A DNA stretch of 24,414 nucleotides from the NCBI GenBank assembly GCA_034408855.1, contig JAWXCK010000003.1:1-24414 (forward strand). Direction: 5' to 3'. The notes under the pieces were generated by a model. It was not told where the DNA came from. It did no database searches and was given only the letters and a program-made list of their open reading frames with translations. The stretch is from JAIYDQ01 sp034408855 (GTDB lineage: Bacteria > Planctomycetota > Planctomycetia > Pirellulales > Pirellulaceae). Of this stretch, positions 15,743-23,400 are shown one piece after another. Position 1 is the stretch's first letter, and the number at the start of each line of letters is the position of its first letter. The translations under genes were made by a program, and so were the position numbers.

Positions 15743-16768
15743 ATGACACATCCCATGCCTTCAACGCGCACGTCTCCCCCGCCTTTGCCACCACTCTTAC
15801 CGCAGGAAGGTAATCCAAAGGCTTGGTTCGTCGGTATCGCTGTTTTGATAGGAATATTTATCGCGTTGATGCTGATCATGTTCGTCGCACTTATCAAACC
15901 TCGTGACGTCGGCTCGGCATCAAAAGGAAAAATTCCCCTGGCGATCGACTTGTCCTCTACTAGCACCGAGGGGATTGTTGCGGGTACTCAGTCGAGCAGT
16001 CCGTCGACGAGCCGCGACGAGTCGCAACGCACCGATCCTCAGGATTCAAAAGAGGCAAAAGAACCCGAACACAGTCCTAGTGAAACAGACATCTCGTCAT
16101 CGAACGCAGCTCAGAATGACAAGACTTCGCCCAAAGCAATCACAAAAGAAATGGTCAAGGAAAAGCCAAGACTGGCGATCACTTTGGATACTTACACTCC
16201 ATCACCGGTAGTTTCCCAAGGCAGGAAACGCGGCTCTGGTTCATCGGCGGCATTGAGTCCGTTAGAAGGCGCAGGCAATCCGTTTACCGGAGACGGCAAT
16301 TGGAAGAGTACGGTATTTGTTATCGATCGATCGGGAAGCATGGGTAGTTCGAATAAATTTCCACGCGTGGTTAAGGCACTCAAGTTAGCCATCGAGGCGA
16401 TCAAGAAAGATCAATCCTTCACCGTGATTCTCTTCGATAGTAGTGCCTATCCATTTGAGACCCCCCTAAAGCTACTTGATGCAACACCTGGAAATAAACA
16501 AGCAATCTCACTTTGGTTAGATCAATCATCGATTGGTGGCGGAACCAATCCATTGGACGCGATGCTCATGGCAATTGAGTTGCAGCCAGAACGAATTCTA
16601 TTGTTATCCGACGGTGAGTTTGATCCATTGATGGTGGACGCAATTACTTCAGAAAACGAGCGAAGGCGAGTAAGGTCACGTATCGATTGCGTCGGGTTGG
16701 TCGAAGAGGTCCAAACCTTGCAACAGTTGGCCAAGCAGAACAACGGAATTTACTATCAAGCCCAATAG
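15743..16768 (+). CDS. membrane-anchored von Willebrand factor A protein
   Basis: This 341-aa protein has a proline-rich cytoplasmic tail (SPPPLPPLLP, residues 11-20), one membrane span (28-51), a Ser/Thr/Glu/Asp-rich linker (about 60-170) and a C-terminal vWA domain (about 190-341). The metal-ion-dependent adhesion site looks complete: D195-x-S-x-S199, T268 in GGGTNP, and D290 in LLSDGE. With N-terminus inside, the vWA domain faces the periplasm. vWA domains of this kind bind protein partners through the metal. The gene begins on the base after the preceding stop codon, so it belongs to the proton-channel block. It probably assembles or gates the complex, or contacts a surface ligand. Its proline-rich tail is a candidate target of the double-GYF protein. 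Confidence 0.85.
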   Translation: MTHPMPSTRTSPPPLPPLLPQEGNPKAWFVGIAVLIGIFIALMLIMFVALIKPRDVGSASKGKIPLAIDLSSTSTEGIVAGTQSSSPSTSRDESQRTDPQDSKEAKEPEHSPSETDISSSNAAQNDKTSPKAITKEMVKEKPRLAITLDTYTPSPVVSQGRKRGSGSSAALSPLEGAGNPFTGDGNWKSTVFVIDRSGSMGSSNKFPRVVKALKLAIEAIKKDQSFTVILFDSSAYPFETPLKLLDATPGNKQAISLWLDQSSIGGGTNPLDAMLMAIELQPERILLLSDGEFDPLMVDAITSENERRRVRSRIDCVGLVEEVQTLQQLAKQNNGIYYQAQ

Positions 16769-16818
16769 ATCGGCAACGCGACCAATACAGAACGACAAAG
16801 CAAGTCGCCCAAGGCACT

Positions 16819-17274
16819 ATGCAATCGAATGTCGTTGTAATGCTTCACTATCATCGCTTCGCTAAAGATGATTTATCGGTCATTACGGCAGATTTTGAAT
16901 TCAACGGAAGTTTCTTCTATATAACTGTGATCCTCTCCCGTTTCTTCGACGCTCATCCACGTATTCGCGTGCATTGCAATGCGCTGACTGACAACGAGAA
17001 TTCGGCGTTGCGAGAAGCGCTGGATGAAACAGAATTGGCAGCCAGTGGGATCAGTCCAACCACTATTCGCTTAGCCATCGGAAATGAAGATTCCAAGGAC
17101 TTGATCGCTCAGTTTATCCAGTCGGCTCGGTTCGCCATTGAACCGCATCTTCCCGGATTCACTGCCCAGTTTCCGTCAGCGGCGGAGATCGACAAGCTGG
17201 TTTACGATTGCTACGTCGATGGTCACCGCCGATACATCGAGTCCAAGGCGCCGATGGCTGAATACCTATCTTGA
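16819..17274 (+). pseudogene. C-terminal remnant of a Cys/Met-metabolism PLP-dependent enzyme
   Basis: The 151-codon frame from ATG 16819 (AAGG 4 bases upstream) resembles only the end of the trans-sulfuration enzyme family. The stretch ASGISPTTIRLAIGNEDSKD, followed by L-I-A-Q-F-I, matches the family's closing motif G-I-x-P-x-x-I-R-L-S-V-G-x-E-D-x-x-D-L-I. The PLP lysine and the main catalytic domain would lie upstream but are absent: the vWA gene ends only 50 bases before. The C-terminus (EIDKLVYDCYVDGHRRYIES) looks natural. I infer a 5'-deleted gene whose missing part was lost when the cluster or a rearrangement came to lie here. An independently folded small protein expressed from the cluster is the alternative. 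The earlier in-frame TTG at 16687 overlaps the vWA gene and is unlikely. Confidence 0.55.
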
Positions 17275-17318
17275 GCCCGCCGAGTATGGCAGGCCGGGCT
17301 GCCGGAATACTGGTGGCT

Positions 17319-17348
17319 TTCGGTAATAGTGTCGAACGGTTTACCGAA
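17319..17348. repeat. 8-bp inverted repeat between convergent genes
   Basis: TTCGGTAA (17319-17326) and TTACCGAA (17341-17348) are exact inverted copies with a 14-base loop. They lie in the 184-base gap between the PLP remnant and the end of the giant minus-strand gene. There is no T tract, so a termination role is only possible. Confidence 0.3.
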
Positions 17349-17458
17349 CCTGACGAGACATTTGCGGAATCACAAAGCAGTTTTGACGGTGCGCGAAGCA
17401 TCGTTTGACGCATCGGCTCCGGAAAGTCGGGACAATCCGAACGGCTCTTCTTTTCAGC

Positions 17459-20400
17459 CTAAAAAAAGTCTTTGCCAAATTCCGAAAACGCGACGTCGAT
17501 TATTTTGGCTCGCTTGCGGATGTTGAAGAAGTCGATGTAGGCTGGATCGGATAAGGTTTGATCGATCTGGCGTGTGGTTGCTGACGGCACTGAAGGCGTC
17601 GATATCGAATCGATCCATGAGAATTCAATAAGTTGCGATTCACCTTCGCCGACCTGCGTTCGTGATCGCCGCCTGAACTCGTTGATCACTTGCAAGACAT
17701 CGAGTGGCTCTACCGAGTTACTTCCATCGACATCGATGTATGGCGGCGGCACAAAGTCGGTCGGCCCGAGAAGACGGCTGCCTCCTCGTCGCAACGCATT
17801 GATCACTTGCAGAACGTCGATGGGTGAAACGTTGCCATCGTCGTTGACGTCAAATCGATTGCGGGGGTTCTGATAGCTCGTGCCGACGATGTCGACGGTT
17901 ACTAAGGCAGTGTTGCTCAAGAATTGCAAGTTATCGGCAACGGTGTAACTGAACGATATTTGGCCTAAGAAACCAGCCGGCGCTGCATAGCGAATCGTCC
18001 CGTTGCTTTGGACGGTCGCGACACCGACAACGGGGAGGTCTATGAGCACAACCGACGCTGTATTGATCGTGCCGTTGCCATCGGCATCGGTGTCGTTGTT
18101 GAGTACCGCAATGTCGATTGTCCCACCGACTATCATTTTGGTAGTGTCGTTGGCGGCGATCGGCGATTCATTGTTGCTTCCGACCTGAGTCATACGAACT
18201 GTTTGTCCGCCATCGTCGTCGGAGAGCGTTACTCGGATGAGATAGTCACCACCGGCTGCATAGTCGTGATTGAGGGTGAAAGTCGATGTACCGGCTGGAA
18301 TGGACAGTGTACTAGCCGCCGTTCCATCTCCCCAATTCACGATCACCTCATGCGAATCGAGAGTTCCTGTTTCGGCGAAATCACCGCTCACGGTCACTGT
18401 ACGGTTTGGCGGTAACAGCGAACCTGGGTCCTTCGCGCTGTTAGTTAATCGCGTAAAGACAGGCGCAACATTCTTCACCGTAATCGATGTGGGGCCGAAG
18501 GCCAGGAACGCAATTTCATCATTGGATGCGAGCGTTGCAACAAGCTTCCCGACGGACTCGGCTTTCGAAAGCGACAGGGCGTTATCGATGGCGGCTTGGA
18601 TATGAGCTCTTAGTCCGGAGGCATCGGCAAAGTTACCTGCTGCAACACTGATAGGAATTGAGCTGCCACTGAATAGGAGACTAAACTTGACTGGCGCCGT
18701 GAGATTGTTACCCGTGCGGACTGCAGCGATCGCTGCTTGTGCTGCTGTTGTATCGCCTAACAGATCGTATCGCACGCCATCGATCAAGTCGCGACCGGTC
18801 GAAAAATTGATCATCTTGTCCGAATCGATTTTAGCAATCAACCGCAGGTTTTGCTTCGGGTCAAACTGACTGGGTATCCCGGCTCCTGACGTTGAAAATG
18901 ATTGATCCAACGCCTGTTGAACGTGGCTAAGCAAAGCCCCAACCGATGAGAAGCTTCCAACCGAAACCGTGATTGTTTTGGCATCGAGCACCAAGTCAAA
19001 CGTGAAGGAGTCGAGGTTGTTGTTGATGTCGCGGGCTGCGGCCATGAGCGCCTCGGCGGCTGTCGTATCGCCAAGTGACGCATTTGGATTGATGATCAAT
19101 CTATCCAAGGCCCCGAGGCTGACGACAACGATCCTAGGAAGGCGTTCAGCGATCAACGCATTGTCGATCGCGGTTTGAACGAATTGTCGGAGCCCTTCGG
19201 CTGACGAAAACGCAGGTACAACCACTGGAACATTTGTTCCGTCGTAGACAAGGTTGATGTTGGTGGCCGTCAGCGAGTTTTTACTATCTCGAGCGGCTTC
19301 GATCGCCGCTTTGGCTGCCGTTGTATCGCCAATGGTATGACGGACGGCCGTTTCTAGAACGCGCGTCGTTTCACCTCCGTCTTTATCGGTGATCGTTACG
19401 GAAATGAGGAAGCCGTCAAGCGACGTCGCTGATGGGTTATCGTCTAAGTAGCGATGGGAAGCCGTAAAGGTACGCTTGGCTAAATCGACGGTTCCGGGGG
19501 ACACCGTTCCATCTCCCCAATTCACCATGACGGTCGCCGAATCAAAGAGCCCCACATCGATAAATGTTCCGGTGATATCAACCTGTTCATTTTCCTTAAT
19601 TTCGAGCTTGTCGATCGATAGACTGGTAATGACAGGTGCCACGTTGGAAATGATTACCGATGCATCACCGCTGACTTGGCCACCATCGTTGTCGAGCAAC
19701 GTGATGGTAGCGGTATAAACGTCCTGGGGCGCACCGGCCGCATTCTTGCCGGTATAGACGTGCGTCACTATAAACGTTCGGGTAACCGGTTCCACCGGTG
19801 CCGTGGAAGTCGTCCCGTCTCCCCACGCGATCGATAACGTGTGGGTGTCCAAAATACCGACATCGTCGATGATTCCAACCAGCGTCGTCTCTTCGTTCTC
19901 GAAGTAGCTATCTTTGACAAAAGCTGCGAATACGATGGTCGGCGGCACATTGCTGACGGCGACCGTCGTCGATGCTGATGAGGTTTTTGTCAAATCGTCA
20001 TCAGAGACATCGACCGAGATTGCATAGGGATTAGCCGATGGTCGATTGTCGGCATAGCGATGGCCGAGCTGGAACAATGATGTGCCCGGAGCCAACGTGA
20101 TGATCTCTTGAGCGCCGCCGTCACCCCAATTGACTTTGACCGTAAACAAGTCGCCCGTGCCTGGATCAGTGATCTTGCCAGTCAGATTGAAGTCGCCACC
20201 TTCAGTGGTTGCAAACGCGCTCACGTCACTGACGACCGGTAGTACGTTCGTCACCGACACTGGCGTTCCGAATGTCGCGGAATACTGACCATCCAAATCG
20301 AAGGCTGTCGCTTTGACCGTAAACGATCCGTTGTTGCCATACGTATGAGTGAACGATCGAACATCGCCCGAGAATGGTTCTACTACACCATCGCCCCAAT

Positions 20401-23400
20401 CGATGTTGATCTTTTCAAGTAGATCGTTGCCTGCTTCCGTGACTTGCAACGAAATCGTGAACGTGCCACCTTCGAAGAGGCTTGTCGACGTTGCGGTGAG
20501 TGCTAAAGTCGGAGAGACATCGTTAATGGTGATGTTCGTGAATGCTTCACTCAACGCTCCATCTCGATCGATGACAACACCGCGAACGGTGAGGATTCCG
20601 TTTTGGGCCAGCAACGCAGCCGGCACCGTGACGGTCGTCGACGTGCTGTTCTCGATATCAACACCCACATCGAACACGCCGTTGTTGTTGAAGTCGTAGC
20701 TATAGCGAAGATTGGCTTGATCAGTCGCAGATGGATCCGATTGATTGCTGAATGTTACCGTCGCCGAACCGGTCTCATTGATCGGTCCCGAATTGGAAAG
20801 CGTAGCTGTCGGAGCAACATTGGTGACGACCAGCTTCGTCGTTACGGCGGGCGTCGTGGTGAAGTCGCTGCCTATCCCGTTCGCATAGCGTGCTCGGGCC
20901 GCAATCGTATACTCCTTAGTCCGCTCAATGCCGAGAGCATTCAATTGAGCCCAGGTAAGGGTGGGTGCGGTTCCAGTCGCATCGCTGAAGTCACCATCAC
21001 CATTGAGGTCCCAGTCGAGACTGAAGAAATCGCCTGAAGCGCTTCCGGAAAGAGTCAGTCCTTTACCCTGAGGAACCGTGTATGCGCCGCCGGCGCTTAC
21101 GTCCGTTGAATCAACGGCTATCGCAATTGTATGTCCATTGACATCACTGTTCGTTGGATAGGCATTGGGCGCTGAATCTTCGTCGACTACTGCGACAGAT
21201 ATACTGTAGTAAAGGAATTCCGCCGTAGGTTTCGTATAGGTATGTGTCGCCGTTTCAACACCGCTTCCGAAAGTTTCGCCCGTACCATCTCCCCAGTTGA
21301 CTCGCCACTCTTGCACATGGTCATCGCCCGGATCGGTGGCACTAAAGACGATGGTATAGGTGGCTCCAATCTTTCCGTTCCCCGTTGTTTTTCCAGCATT
21401 CGGATCCTGCTCTTGTCCTCGGACTCGAACCGTCGGTGCCGTGTTGCGAACCTCGAACGAACCCTTTGCTTCCGAAATACCAGCGACGTTCGTGGCCCTG
21501 ACCGCGAACGTATAGACACCGTCGTCCTTGATGCCCAGCGCGACTAACTGATCCCAGGTGAGTGACAGCGATTCTTCTGTCGTGCCGTCGAAGACTGAAT
21601 TTCCGATGACATCCCCGAATTGGCCGTCACCATCAAAATCCCACTCAAGCGCCTTGGTGAGTTTGCCTGTACCGCCAGGAACAGGCGTTACCTCGACCTG
21701 AACGAAGAAATTGTTCTGACCTTCATCCAAGCGGCCGGTGTTTGAAATAAACCGGACAAGCGGCGTCTTGGTTATCGTTGTATTCTCAAAAGAATCGTAT
21801 TGCAAAATTCCCAAGAGCAACGGAGATGTTTCGTCGAAGAAGTTGACTTGCAACGTGCCGTCCGGAAAGGTTGGAACGGCGGGGATAACGATATGATTTT
21901 GACTGCCGAACTCCAATTTGTCACCCGGCGTTGAAGTCGGAGCATCTCCGTGGACAATCGTGGTAGAAGAACGATTAAGGCCTACTCCGTTCACCTGCAC
22001 CGTGTCTTCATCGGGGCCGCCGTTGACGACGATGAATGACTGTGAACCGTTCCCAAGGATGGAGATAGTATCTTTTCCAGTTTCACCGTTGACGACGACG
22101 CTGGTCTTTTCTGTTACGGATCGAAGCTGTGCATTGTCAGTGCCCAGTCCGAGATTCACGATCGTCGTCGGTGTTTCGGGACTGTTCGGATTATTGGAAA
22201 TCAGATCCGATATTACAACGCGGTCATTTCCATCGCCGGTGTTGATCGTGAGTTTTTTCACGTCTGAACCGGGGGCATTGGGCAACGTCAGCGTGTCATC
22301 ACCACCCGCCGTCGATACGGTGATTTCTTCAATGTCTTTGAACGCCGTCAACAACGCCGTCGCTTGCGGTGCATTGCTGTTGAGGTCGAAGACAACGATT
22401 CCGCCGGGTGTGTTTGTCGCACCAGCCGAACCGACGTACAACTTCGAGCCATCGGCTTTGATGGCCATCGACGTTGGATTAAGTAGACCTTCGGCACCGC
22501 CGGTGTTGTTGCGCAAGAGTTGAACGAATTTCAGCTTGCCGGTCGTCGTGTCGCGTTTGAAAATCGCCAATGCGCTGCTGGTATCGCCACTGACGATGAC
22601 ATATTGGCTATCGGGTGTAATGCGAACATCATTGTTCCCACGTATACCCCGAACGCCACCGACGCCTTCGATGAATTGTTGAATCTGTGTCAGTTTTCCA
22701 TCGGTCGCTTGTTGGAAGACGGTGAGACTATCTCCAATGGCACCCGTCACATAGACGAAGCCATTGGCGGCCGCGACGGCATCGACACCATCGAGTCCAC
22801 TGGGTGTACTGACGACCTTATCGGCTAATGCAAAAGTCGTCGCATTGTAAACAATCAGTGCGTCACTACTCTCGTTCGTGGCGTAGACGAAGTTACCGGA
22901 CGCCGTTTTCAGATCGAGACGAGTCGCTCCGACGCCTGATGATCCGATCGCCTGATTGAATTTCAATTTACCCGTCGGTTGGATATCGAAGACTTGTATA
23001 ATCTGACCGCTGGCGAGGAGCTGTGTTCCAGTGCTGTTAAGCAATATCGTAAAGTTAGTAGCCCGATCGAAAAAATATGTCTCGACCAATTCGCTCAATT
23101 GGCCGGTGAGCGGTTCTCGTTTGAAGAACAAAATCCGCTGGCCCGACCCGGTCGCATCCTCTCCGGCTACGTAAACCGCTTTACCGTCTGGGCTGACGAC
23201 TAAACTGCGGGCAACGATTAGGCCGTCAGCGGTGGTTGTGCCTGTCCCTGCTTGGACAATGTCGCCTTGCTTGATCAACTGTCGCTCCGTTAGGTTTGCG
23301 GCATTGATCACCACCAACGCATTTTCGGCCGTATTGACCGCGTAGATGTTCTTACCATCTGGGCTGAGCGCAATCGAAGTCAAGCCCTGAAGTCGACTGG

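Noticed and set aside
13158..16768. TonB-ExbB-ExbD nutrient uptake operon
   Set aside because: No TonB C-terminal domain or TonB-dependent receptor is present; the protein after the two D-type subunits is a vWA protein.
18008..23203. Several plus-strand ORFs of 60-200 aa, including one of 201 aa at 21918-22523
   Set aside because: All lie antisense within the giant minus-strand gene, whose domains are clear in its own frame.
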